DNA of 64,000 bases from Bacillota bacterium (lineage in GTDB: Bacteria > Bacillota > Clostridia > Christensenellales > SZUA-584). Below are positions 31,101 through 33,876 of this stretch, piece by piece. The translations under genes and the position numbers were made by a program. Under the pieces are notes generated by a model. The model worked only from the letters and a program-made list of their open reading frames with translations. It had not been told where the DNA came from and searched no databases. Within the stretch, counting starts at the first letter, position 1. Every line of letters begins with the position of its first letter. The stretch covers positions 112,760-176,759 of the forward strand of contig JAEWRI010000043.1 of the NCBI GenBank assembly GCA_023460085.1, written 5' to 3'.

Positions 31101-33512
31101 GCGGGCGGCATCACGGTTCGCGCGCAGGGCGATATATTCGTAGACGATACGGGCGATATGACGATGACGGCGGACAGCGCGGCAGGAGAAGTCAGCGCGC
31201 GCGCCGAGCGCAATCTGACGCTTGCCAATACGGCGGGCAACCTGCGTATCGGCAAGCTCGTGGCGGGAGGCTTCGCTCGCGTTACCTCGATGGGCAGCAT
31301 CGTGGAGGGTAACCGGAGAGGCGCGGCGGCGACGATTGCGGCGGATGGCATGGTGCTCGTCGCGGCGGGCGAAATTGGAACTGCGGCGAATCCTTTTGAG
31401 GTGGATACGGGCAGCGGCACATTCAGCGCCGATGCAGCCTCGCTGGTGCTCACCGAGGTGAGCGGGGATCTGCATGTGAAGTCCGTTGTGACGGATGGGG
31501 ATTGCATCCTCGTCGTACCGGGCAGCATATTCGATGTAAACGGCACGGAATGGGATGACGCGCTGGCAGCACAGCATGCCGCGAACGACGCTATTAACGC
31601 GGCGGATGAGGCGCAGGCCACCGCTTCCGTATTGCAGGACTATGCGGACAGGATAAAGGCGATACTCGACGCGGCGGATGCGGCAGCGGCAGGGGCGCAA
31701 ACCGCGCTGGACAGCGCCAATGCAGCCATTGCGGATATTGCGGCGAAACTGGCTGTTGAGACGGACGCGGCGGCAATACAGGTACTGAACAAGCAGCTGA
31801 AGACGGTTAACGACAGCCTTGTGAAGCTGACGAAAACACGGGACGAGGCGCTGGCAGCACAGCGACTGGCACACGATACCTATGACGCACCGTGGGCGGC
31901 GGCACAGGCTGAGGCGGATGCCGCACAGGGGCATGCCGATGCGCTGAGAACCGGCGCAAACACCGCGCAGGCGCATGCCGATGCGTTGCGCCAGCTCGCT
32001 GAGGCTGCCGACAGAACGGTTCGCACGGGCGGCGATTTGAGTATTACCGCGGGCGGCAGCGTAGGCGAAGCGGGACACGCGCTGAGCGTACACGCCGATG
32101 GAACGCTGAGCATCGCTGCGGGCGGCAGCGTATACCTTTCGGGTGGTTCGGTGACACAGGTTGCGGGCATACACGCGGGCGGCGATGTGGTGATGACGAT
32201 GCTGGGCAGCATCATCGCGGCGGCGGGCGCGGCAGGGCCTGTGATTACAGGTTCGGGACTGAGTATCAACTCGCTCTGGGACGACATCGGCGAAGCCGGT
32301 AATCCGCTGCACGTCAGCGTATCGAGTCTCAGCGCGGTGGGAGCAAACCTCTACCTCTACAACGATAAGCCGCTGACGGTTGACGAAGTGTTCGTGCAGG
32401 GCAGCGCGGGTATCGAAGTGGACGGAGATGTCAATGCGGGAAGCGGCGATACGAATATCCATGCCGGAGAGCTGGATCTCGACGCCGACGGTGATATCGG
32501 CTCTAAGGGCGATAAACTGGGCATCAACGTGGCGCGGCTTACCGCACAGGGTGACAGCGTCTATCTGGACAGCATCGCCGAGACGCTGAGGATACTTGCG
32601 CTGCAGGGCAGGACGATAGACATCGATGCCTCGGGCAACGTGATGGGCGGCAATATCACGACGGGCAGCATCACGATCGATGCGTTCGGGTCCGTGGGCT
32701 CCAAGGAGGATCCGCTGGGTATATTCACCAACGGAAGCATCCGCCTTACCAGCGTAAAGGGACTGGTATACTATATCAACACGATGAAAGCCCACTACAG
32801 GCATTGGCAGGCCAGACAGCTCGAAAGCCATTACCTTGCAGCGTTTGTGGTGAAAATTCCGTTCTCGCTGCGGCAGCGCGGCGGAGACGCGGCGATGGCG
32901 GTGTACGCGGTTATCGGCCTCAAGGAAGACGGGACGTGGGATATCATGGGCCTCTGGGTGGCGGGTGATGTCGCTCCGGAGACGGCCGAGGAAGAGAAAG
33001 CCGAGGCGCTGGCGCAGTACGCGGCGATATTGGACGAAATTAAGCTGCGCGGCGTGGAGCGCATCGACGTGGTGTTCCTGGATGGTCTCACCGGCTGGGA
33101 TGAGGCGTTTGCGGCGGCATATCCGGACGCGGCGCAGAACGCGTGCGCGCTTGTGTGGGTGGCCAACGCTGATACGGAAATCGCGGAAGAAGACTACGAC
33201 GCTTTCATCGCGGACCTGGGCGCAGTCTATGCGGCGGGTACTCAGGACGAAGCGCAGCGGGCATACGAACAGTTCCTGAAGAATTGGGAGAATCAGTATC
33301 CTGACGCGGCGGCAGCGCTGAAAGCGGGCTGGCAGCAATGGATGGACGGCTTCGACGACATGCAGGCGGCACGTACCGCGGGCTTTGACATCGTACTCAT
33401 GGCGGAGACGATAACCGGCATGAATGACGCTGTGGGCGAGAGATACGCAAACGGCATGGACGCCATCTACGCGGCTTTCATCGAGGTGCTGGGTCATTTC
33501 CCGCAATATTGA
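10140..33512 (+). CDS. Giant secreted filamentous-adhesin-like repeat protein (7,790 residues)
   Basis: Start ATG 10140 has AGAGGGG 7 bases upstream and begins a signal peptide (hydrophobic residues 12-32, predicted cut after AHA at 35). Order of regions: acidic linker; beta-helix-like segment with three RTX-like nonapeptides (~220-325); Thr/Gly-rich ITGG repeats (~990-1300); a very long array of ~56-residue repeats of the type GVGAAxAINxxxxxVxAxIGxGAxITAxGxVxVxA (~1310-5050), interrupted by a helical insert (~1757-1964); a Tyr/Trp-rich non-repeat region (~5590-6110); ~22-residue haemagglutinin-like repeats (~6250-6520); a second helical insert (~6607-6770); an Ala-rich coiled coil (~7136-7290); and an IS256-transposase-like C-terminal domain (~7551-7790). 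The repeats resemble LktA-type filamentous adhesins. No LPXTG, SLH or cell-wall-binding module was seen. Function in adhesion or matrix is inference. Confidence 0.92.
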   Translation: MSSLVLRSLKALGIMAVCFIAFFAIFLLLPTIAHAEGEATEDETAQEETSVSDEAPIEEGSASIGDVTVTDGSGSTTVDTQPELQDALGAEAGDSLEYENTAASNAIQQAIDAALSYASNNLDITSLTIVVEDGTYSGGLTIGRTHTVTTTDEATGETTTSEETYNLAEGFVLRLVAADAKADDGTLTNSAGGAGLGGNVNIDNLNVIIAGLYFAVGGVVNARSGNVSIYGTAKDDTIHVDLANGATATIDAGDGNDDILLSGTLGTQTGSDGKAVTVNGGAGDDVVTVDTSTALDTAGKVSVGVDGGEGADRLHLTGTLKQGGVNTASRTGDTADITLTVSELKGIVERALDIDAAGVEAYTDALSGKTRVVLSGASGDLSLTGVSSFTDYIIEDYDGGNLTVGVPAGATPMFASLVLSGGDVFDIGSVYAPALNVVAEGKGITVKGTVTARNIALTAANSDVAFSLSTDFAGGLLPDYEMNFSLFDFVSKAYIIIEAGAALIASETVTLLVTSSQTEPLMPDASELAELIKGLEGSANDASNPNRESDAAMLAKLEDLAVNPNFINVKVGSAIITILGTVSASQAVRASASTTTSMEVTNEDIAKWCIPLGISVAVAKAEIVLGGSASVTSLTGGVALSASTDVTVSTKAATGALPIALAVSVVVADAHVSVKDNASIHAAGDVTLAASGTVNVETVASSPSGGDEEEESGGTEGGSGTGGEASADSAKSASKSGGFFAVSVAIQDVSASITGNASVMANALRLNSESKQTVLTQASSNNEAENEQDGGEDSSQSLSGIVEMIKNLFGMLSGKGGSEPMVPEDAAGALDEASGQMAPEEEAGGEDSGGTEDEEDLGLGSLFNEEEPDGAGVTDTFDSGTSGATETNQSSGSSSSTQLVGALAVTYAGNANAAIIRTAGSILCTGEVSAEAIAEQGVRTIADGSPIEDGEAGGGDAAEEATTVSGGTITTANGETAGDEPEVSYGVGAEAPAITGGSIGADGTVTATGTTVVLDGVKITITGGKTIITNPTGIKKGETVVTVPAEPITITGGTTTVAAAKLTIKNATSIKITDGVLTITGGTVTMEGGDATGTGTFDIPSSDLEYTNVTIGDIDSFDGDVTDGLADSALPSGTTATGVKDKTGAAVNSPNLSTAHVEGGGAKVTAGTAAFSGTGITVKISGGNRSADGSTVTAANVEITGATLTITGAALTLTDGTVTGVKLADGTTASITGGVLKVTNGVLTIEGATIVLSVVRVTISGPDTGKTIRLSGGSVSISGGTATLTAATGTPATTTAITGGTATTDPVTPKKGSSSFAMGVGISVSVVRNTNTAYIEAGTLQAGSISVKAQTTLNSIATAKAGVSEGDIGIAGAAAVHVVSSKTNARLGSDATVAGGAVSVEASQKSKFTTSADATGGGEGTKVGVGAGLAIAVIGCDVNALIPDGIDILLPAGTDSIDELYVKATYEGNETLNATAGMTGGTSIVPVLALGISGVSTNAYLGTGTSPVKAAHDLLISADSVISRTMKANASASGSGVGFGAALSIGVFNDNTTARLNRSVAARNVSVKATATNSVTSNATAGVNGAKPKESESESGGGSGGSGGSGDADADAGSTDQVADRNVQGASNLAGSSGTKNVNSGAVNSLTSNRQTAQTGEGDIKIAAGFALNIQKNVVLASIGDGISITAIAEDGVDDSGAVAVQSVNKTDSEISANASATQSSIGVGVAVAINIVTYENIAEVGKSSITAKTLTVSALLPEEESEEEEEEASGPDTDTLAGKLESIVRQFVDDILSEMSDTIDLSKIFGADASAAISGFINGIITDVMNTLLEGTGLEGLFNGDIEQSVNEALASLQNLPNDAFNKIKNVVLKELVNKVKGMLSSGTPEDSGMSGLSTELQGVATELVTSLSENLVNIDELREMLKAPLVDTIKEKLTTIIEGLATDIANAAVGILAGWAGENAETPYGHTIKTEAVSGAGASKVGIAGAAAIAAVKGTTRASINSADSALSSDIVIAGAVIIRAESVHVIRTIASSAVGDNGKADENKNAASNANGDSAGGSTPATTASTPTTGADSGGTGTSPSTPNSAGSGKSVGVGASFAFNYIEAGVSATIGSWRSLTAATLVLEATLENKLATISVSGSDPLSGDTGADDTPDETADKAKDISVDASVAVGLIYNTVTAAVGANASITLTGGNAVNVSETEGDEYAEYVNLYIHAKEKGDTITRASGFTVGESTAVGAAVAINIASSDVSAAFAGTGVVTGAVKVLAHTYNEDDSSAIATAMGASLDRFLSKFRKAQGTAEEQTNNVLSGDYSGADTDNSGNQTAGTINGEINNNSNAEEGGTSTPANNNAPLSSNVLGSQDASTQTSNTSEGSNAVSSSASSQGTTGSALNVQPGTNAQQSQKIRVAAAVALNITSHCASSNISGSLTAAAVKVLATNNGNFMTLGTGAAISMEANGNSIGVGVAISVNKNEATATIGGSVTATGDSDYGKDVTADATLTQNMDGDYKGQMGAQALAGAVSGTGSKVSISGALAIIVSRAVTSASIASGAVINGGDISVTASDKSKLAVRAGGLSLSGGSSVGVGVSFALIYAHNTVSAGIGSGASITGDSLTLSAKKLKVDFSDYESALGMEDLLTHNETDDEEKGIVNINDETDENGDKSYSTEIRFSTDDALKVVSLLNFLSSTNYYAESISGAVNGGANGKLTASGSFAFVFFYNSTSATVGDGVSITLTGDMDVAASSETTARVIAGAVSVSSSKVGIGATVASVANKDTVTASVGAKGSGTGVDIGGALTVDALADIDIMMITVAAGATSTGTAVGGAIGVLVSENSATAQLADGAAVQADGGVLVHAKGDAFLLYISLSAAGSGGQAAAGGTFAVIVTGNSVKALVGKNARVLSDNGSIIIKAENSERLISILASLSGSTGGTGLAGTVNVQIARSTAQAAVGDGTTMSAKQNVFVDASSDTKLITIVAAASGSTGGAAIGATINVCVFSRSVLASVGSGCHITAVSGDIAIRAIAKDWLLTLTAAGAGSSSGLAISGSIPVVVGSSTVRAIVGESSVLTAGGSVGVIADLNSEIYVPAISVSLSGGSVSVGLTLSTVVLENLIEAIIAGGCTITANAATAGLDVPNRDTKRKGVIVSATANATMFLISVSGAASAGSGAGAGVVNTLVVRNTVRAQIRSRLRNTAGEETSQGEHHVETGGEVLVSAEDDSFILDIAGGMAASAGSVGFGATAVVLVFSKTVEASIGQYGTVNASGSVTVEAKSDDDLYLFAIAFGVASKVGVAGGVNVAVFQSGVTAALGGGVTAASVSVSATSDVTFVNTAASLAGGGTAGVAAVFIVSYLYGNTQAYISAGANLNASGLVSVSATSTETIVAVVVGGSGAGTAGVSGTVDLIIAKVITKAYTNANVRITAGSLSVTANDTFSLVGVAGSLSIGGTVGVGISAQVVLAFNTIEASIGKNNIITTNTGNVEVKATSSRNFDAYTVTAGGGGYVAVSGAVTVLVVGSQLTSDTSGVFVDSEGDNRIVPGTQIDSAFGQSNNAAKEYQGGAALGDMLNSNGSGSEDYDVNGSGFGSGGSSTTGADDNEKQANGTTDNMENASDGAAIGGSAPTYNLKDTTAAYIAAGTQVTSAGDITVQAQDTLKLDMVTGTIAISGITSVGAAISVAVLNGNVLAYVESGATLDAQGAIYVKALAGSEAVASDAAQSSRKNTLIDSAEAAPLLSAYTVRAITVSASGALVGVGIALSGVSLYTQTHAYMAGNVTGADSLEVTARSDYGSVLSITLALSGGGVAVNGSIALVVYQGIVEASICSAAHIANVPVITVQSFSNTTAAALATALGGGATAVNAASAIAVNLTRADTFIGQGVVISGSGSITVSADIDSGATATILSVAIGGGSFGATVAVAVLKPTVLTYIGVTPLDGADDQLEQSKGSGGSVRASGAVTVKNDVTGSCTATGLSFVAGASFAGNGTVVVAVNSVKGYAAINKANVTAGSIAVSALMDGDATVTAGAATIGSVALGLIIGVAVLSTDNRAFIDTTGAAVSAGTGSISVNAGRDGLTGTGQYDSTATVNVTTGAIGGVTANVNVALTINKSGNRALVKGTSGTLSAGSLTIYAKGCAQATTNIYGVSIGAINLALSVAIALLMSVQEASLSGGGTVSVGTLTVQSYQNTGKASNTFDASVNVFSGSGSLLSAMAFIAIVRAEAAGTAQAAAASLTVTGRITVQSYGRSYAGASISKVALDVVSVGIMYARAYARGSFGAYLGSDGASIGAGGVTVYTEYDAYAKADVNPAAGGFSASYAAVTGNVAQAEVNTTAYAAIVGTGTVSSSDTISVKVHGIANAYAIVRAAVISVTYAVNVAVNVATARLAAIQSAYIANATVRATVQSKGNVTVLSEYNATAEYESGNPKVPSITTDGAQALVGACSGGTNLTYSAISGTANVATANSASSSSAYIVGAATDILGTLRVESIGTSYANADTHQPSVQISLVGVAINTTIANAAGTYSAYIDSGTAGDIKAGAIAVHTRYNTSAVSRIAPGGGLSASISLVNVEGNVAMSDATTNASAYFTGAGKIASNSTIDVTARGTALADAATKSAEFTIGGVTLAANVAKATLSVTQSAYFTGTGTVTAKGNITVSSVYTCDSSHGAVATTGSPNPNRSGISLSIVNGQVNYAYARSLLSNTVTLGGNIDCDANISVAAEAASRAVARAVSSMSLSLLGFGSLYANAYSADIVQAGVASGAVIHADGNITVGANGDTYVYAWTDTPGSVSLANVSGARVTATVGSAAQRQTVKAIIGAAAKISAGGDITFSAFNDGYVSARISQGTNVSAVSISDCVVQTFSYYDTEVLVGDGAVVNAGGNIRMSAEDSPEARTSVTGTNIGIIVSSGNSYAANTIYQRVLASLGTGVSLSAGRGITVTAESNATMYAKTDANSGGLIDDATLKAYNTIASRDVDVEVKNGASLVAGLSLIESGSDILLQAQSGTRDSIYTCATGSGGGLVDVSSAEATSSVLARTDVVIGSGVIITDTFNTVTIAAYHGAGSIQTLGDFGAAGLSSNPRTVTHLSSFNSNAAVSIAVGAASDAVQTVITGRHVRIYSKLKNMYLYAYARAVTAGLHGTAKAYSTITTNMNNTITIGKAHIRSYDTMEIIASADPTSSGNNIYAYAGTKITAFVGRIVSEAIADGSINAAVTLGGDTDITGASVKVDVYKFAGKVSLTAYGKRRALASKSTTERDSISRGRSMSVSHNTRFHIGDGAAGIVIAIAADGTVHAVGIPGEKRIWTVTASTVTITQTIQNTVAGKLYVGVLSTLGDAEGRAAIYDQEYIPEITILNYSDRDLVIRGIDSYNETYSRPSVSGVRYYSLMNRSYDTTPVVTITSYGTGDVTLGNSTSVVANERGTTNISWVGDNGGGSLYVGRTQVGSLSLPSLWTHILNVTGAVNIGQSAISRFNAYLVVLGSEDGQVTMDASGSIYASLATAEIEAVDSLSASISDAALSATLLLSNIVADGATDIVLGCSVRMEYLAGAAAVSLVMPGALEYSADMVNIGNLTIADISRYLAGVNATDATLSYTLPNGMTVYTNESGKVLRIVSASGETSDFTNYQYSTNGSGELLLTMVKENVTINLSTGYLTVNEAIEGQGGESFETYITFYDGTWMIGGGSISVVKEYEEDCPDEANAWVLKDNLWKTVDGISYYLAFAQNVWNESRYYVVALDANDYVVGVYVVDRAKTTTSDVAGVAIYDITNAVGSDTYRDIIFKVTFSNFAGSGASLCYLKEVKLKNGSPYVAAAYAFCLEYNGAELTALSYDTISYDGSTYTRIADAAGLTGDAALIYNKLRGVIWKFTASKDSNTEYAGKVEYYSISNFSTAGTSTVSGGEGEDAYSYPAYVFTRSGVTHTLMVSDKFIYTLNGVEHELDVEIGVEIGSDGFPHIVGGAAVTLAPGESVRLYNEGDIYQVTPTLYVTKYGSVYLDGVVTVVDGHIHVAGDRYYNGNWGVYKNNQTFINTNDITASGAVTLYAGSVYLELLSSDVAVDAAGNYWWNNGTTWVAATYINGEIKVGTDIKLTITEEDGITYYILPSGFTLGSDGSIVLPGDVSETAQMREIGAGTGFKMGYIEGASVTIEMLGAKDSLVDDDTSDVDIRTAGAAIVRSASEGSIGTVLNPLEIVCGSLRFENLSGEDTLETDTYLEAAEGGIVLGGGLAQTVDGAILVVRALAGSISGSDLYVTNAADVTLDAFTDICFDNVTVDLASVLTLLAGEDMDMLEQLDVADSTITFTAAGSITIDTVSMEDSSAGLTATAGDIHFGSVSLTGGVTSMTAGGSIRCEETTDVDGGALAMNAVGDIRFGTVTMSGSVATMTAGGDILCDGEWSAAGDILTLDAGGDIAAEMLRLTAGADVTMTAAGGIRFETLNAQGSTLSATAGGDIAIETIRQTNSGVTLESTDGQIRMPDITAQGGTLSATAQGDILLDELYAAGSGITLVSTDGGIYTEDGESYIKVEGATSTLTLSALDDIGTALVHIRLDIPAEVKLHILHVDDYFIDAMHIPVPADPMDPVYTGIDADGNPVSNDGEIPNDYVGAIGSETVALDFDTLTPEQWAQRLMAAMTREQWLALVAEGSVRDLIIAGSIDAATLATYLFDNTITAEALTAKLSVAHDTPEWQNTLLWLDGIEAQLRALLVSTEGLTPTKKNKKVITDDMEQALLAQLLVNNAVGELSPGLVLTPEELAQFAADIAERLAAQAAATADSVSQSARALNILVGESTGCAWVTNEGDIHITQQQGNMTVGIVDSKRGDVALTTLDTAAGDIRGAATSSTHVEGRYIALSAAGNIGGAGHPLVIDSIDNRLIAVYNVLATRFIIRNTGTVEVPAISGHIESDVRFDWLRTYDCDAATRLDATAGGSIVITEARGNLGLGIISAGGSVTLAAPGSISDVRSASETSKNVTASQLEMTAAAGAVGAADQYIETAIAGGITVRAQGDIFVDDTGDMTMTADSAAGEVSARAERNLTLANTAGNLRIGKLVAGGFARVTSMGSIVEGNRRGAAATIAADGMVLVAAGEIGTAANPFEVDTGSGTFSADAASLVLTEVSGDLHVKSVVTDGDCILVVPGSIFDVNGTEWDDALAAQHAANDAINAADEAQATASVLQDYADRIKAILDAADAAAAGAQTALDSANAAIADIAAKLAVETDAAAIQVLNKQLKTVNDSLVKLTKTRDEALAAQRLAHDTYDAPWAAAQAEADAAQGHADALRTGANTAQAHADALRQLAEAADRTVRTGGDLSITAGGSVGEAGHALSVHADGTLSIAAGGSVYLSGGSVTQVAGIHAGGDVVMTMLGSIIAAAGAAGPVITGSGLSINSLWDDIGEAGNPLHVSVSSLSAVGANLYLYNDKPLTVDEVFVQGSAGIEVDGDVNAGSGDTNIHAGELDLDADGDIGSKGDKLGINVARLTAQGDSVYLDSIAETLRILALQGRTIDIDASGNVMGGNITTGSITIDAFGSVGSKEDPLGIFTNGSIRLTSVKGLVYYINTMKAHYRHWQARQLESHYLAAFVVKIPFSLRQRGGDAAMAVYAVIGLKEDGTWDIMGLWVAGDVAPETAEEEKAEALAQYAAILDEIKLRGVERIDVVFLDGLTGWDEAFAAAYPDAAQNACALVWVANADTEIAEEDYDAFIADLGAVYAAGTQDEAQRAYEQFLKNWENQYPDAAAALKAGWQQWMDGFDDMQAARTAGFDIVLMAETITGMNDAVGERYANGMDAIYAAFIEVLGHFPQY
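10800..11110 (+). repeat. RTX-like nonapeptide repeats
   Basis: Three glycine/aspartate repeats within the giant protein: DAGDGNDDILLSG, NGGAGDDVVTVDT and DGGEGADRLHLTG, matching the calcium-binding GGxGxDxUx pattern loosely. Too few for a toxin-type roll; they may bind calcium outside the cell. Confidence 0.7.
14070..25300 (+). repeat. Array of ~56-residue beta-strand repeats in the giant protein
   Basis: Protein-level tandem repeats. Three adjacent copies at about 18,900-19,400 are 55-56 residues each and share GST/GSS-GG, an AI-G-x-I/V-x-V hydrophobic run, an AxVGxGxxxTA turn and a final V/I-x-A strand. Copies are diverged at DNA level, so the array is old. Alternating hydrophobic strands and turns predict a long beta-solenoid fibre. 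Confidence 0.85.
28900..29700 (+). repeat. ~22-residue haemagglutinin-like repeats
   Basis: Short repeats with the core T-A-G-G-D-I/S-I-R/A-x-E/C, e.g. MTAGGSIRCEE, AVGDIRFGTV, TAGGDILCDG, DAGGDIAAEM, TAGGDIAIETI, TAQGDILLDEL, each about 20-25 residues apart. This is the spacing of one turn of a right-handed beta-helix and differs clearly from the 56-residue array. Confidence 0.8.
32790..33509 (+). other. IS256/mutator-transposase-derived C-terminal domain of the giant protein
   Basis: Region at residues ~7551-7790. From WQARQLE onward it follows the IS256 transposase core: AVYAVIGL..DGTWDIMGLWV, LDEIKLRGVERIDVVFLDGL, TGWDEAFAAAYPDA, C at the CIVH position, then DYDAFIADLGAVYAAGTQDEA, FLKNWENQYPDAAAALKAGW, ending shortly after the ETITGMN segment that corresponds to TNAIEGFN. 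The first catalytic Asp (LDA in active enzymes) is Ala7567, the middle Asp is kept (Asp7648), and the Glu is Thr7759. The transposase N-terminal DNA-binding part is absent. No inverted repeats flank it and the base composition matches the rest of the gene. Homology is judged by memory of the family consensus, not by a search. Confidence 0.85.
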
Positions 33513-33767
33513 TTACATCTACGAGCGCCTACGGATTTTCCGGCAGGCGTTTTTGATTCCTTGCGGATGATTCGCAAGTGACTCAGCCCCGCTTTTTCTA
33601 TCGCCCCTTCGCTGAAGAAGAGTTTCGTACCGATATCTGCTCTCCAGATTCTTTGGCTATCAAAGCCACATTCCTTGGATTCAGGAAAAACAGGCTTATC
33701 CAAAACCTGTGAACGAGTACTCCCCGAAGAATGACATCATCGTCCAGCAGGTATGCTTTTTTCATGC
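33494..33767 (-). pseudogene. Decayed small gene, frameshifted
   Basis: On the minus strand an ATG at 33767 has an excellent ribosome binding site (AGGGGGTGAT) and a TATAAT at 33786-33791. The frame begins MKKAYLLDDDVILRGVLV and, in that frame, ends after 55 codons. A protein-like continuation (DKPVFPESKECGFD, SEGAIEKAGLSHLRIIRKE) lies in a neighbouring frame, joined near 33703-33712 by a one-base shift. The 3' end runs into the terminator of the giant gene. I do not recognise the family. The strong initiation signals argue it was a real gene; the frameshift reading is tentative. Apart from this and the terminator, 33,513-33,840 holds nothing I can identify. Confidence 0.4.
33526..33555 (+). 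terminator. Intrinsic terminator of the giant gene
   Basis: Stem CGCCT/AGGCG (33526-33530 with 33545-33549) extended by CGG/CCG, then GTTTTTG. It lies 14 bases after the stop codon. Confidence 0.8.
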
Positions 33768-33840
33768 GATATCACCCCCTGATTGATTATACCCTGCAAG
33801 GGTACCATAATTCATGGTTTCAGATAAGCTTGCCCTGCTG

Positions 33841-33868
33841 TTGCAGCTGTCGGCGGGTATGATATAAT
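33841..33868 (+). promoter_or_regulatory. Promoter of the DNA methyltransferase gene
   Basis: TTGCAG (33841-33846), 16-base spacer, TATAAT (33863-33868). The ATG at 33877 starts 8 bases after the -10 and has no ribosome binding site. Confidence 0.7.
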
Positions 33869-33876
33869 CGGGCCAT

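Noticed and set aside
10140..33512. Many long antisense and off-frame reading frames inside the giant gene (one of 783 codons at 17412-19763)
   Set aside because: They arise from the GC-rich, repetitive codon pattern of the plus-strand gene, have Arg/His/Ala-rich nonsense composition and lack ribosome binding sites.
32790..33512. A complete, active IS256 element inserted in the end of the giant gene
   Set aside because: The transposase N-terminus, inverted repeats and two of three catalytic residues are missing, and the frame continues from the adhesin without a start site.
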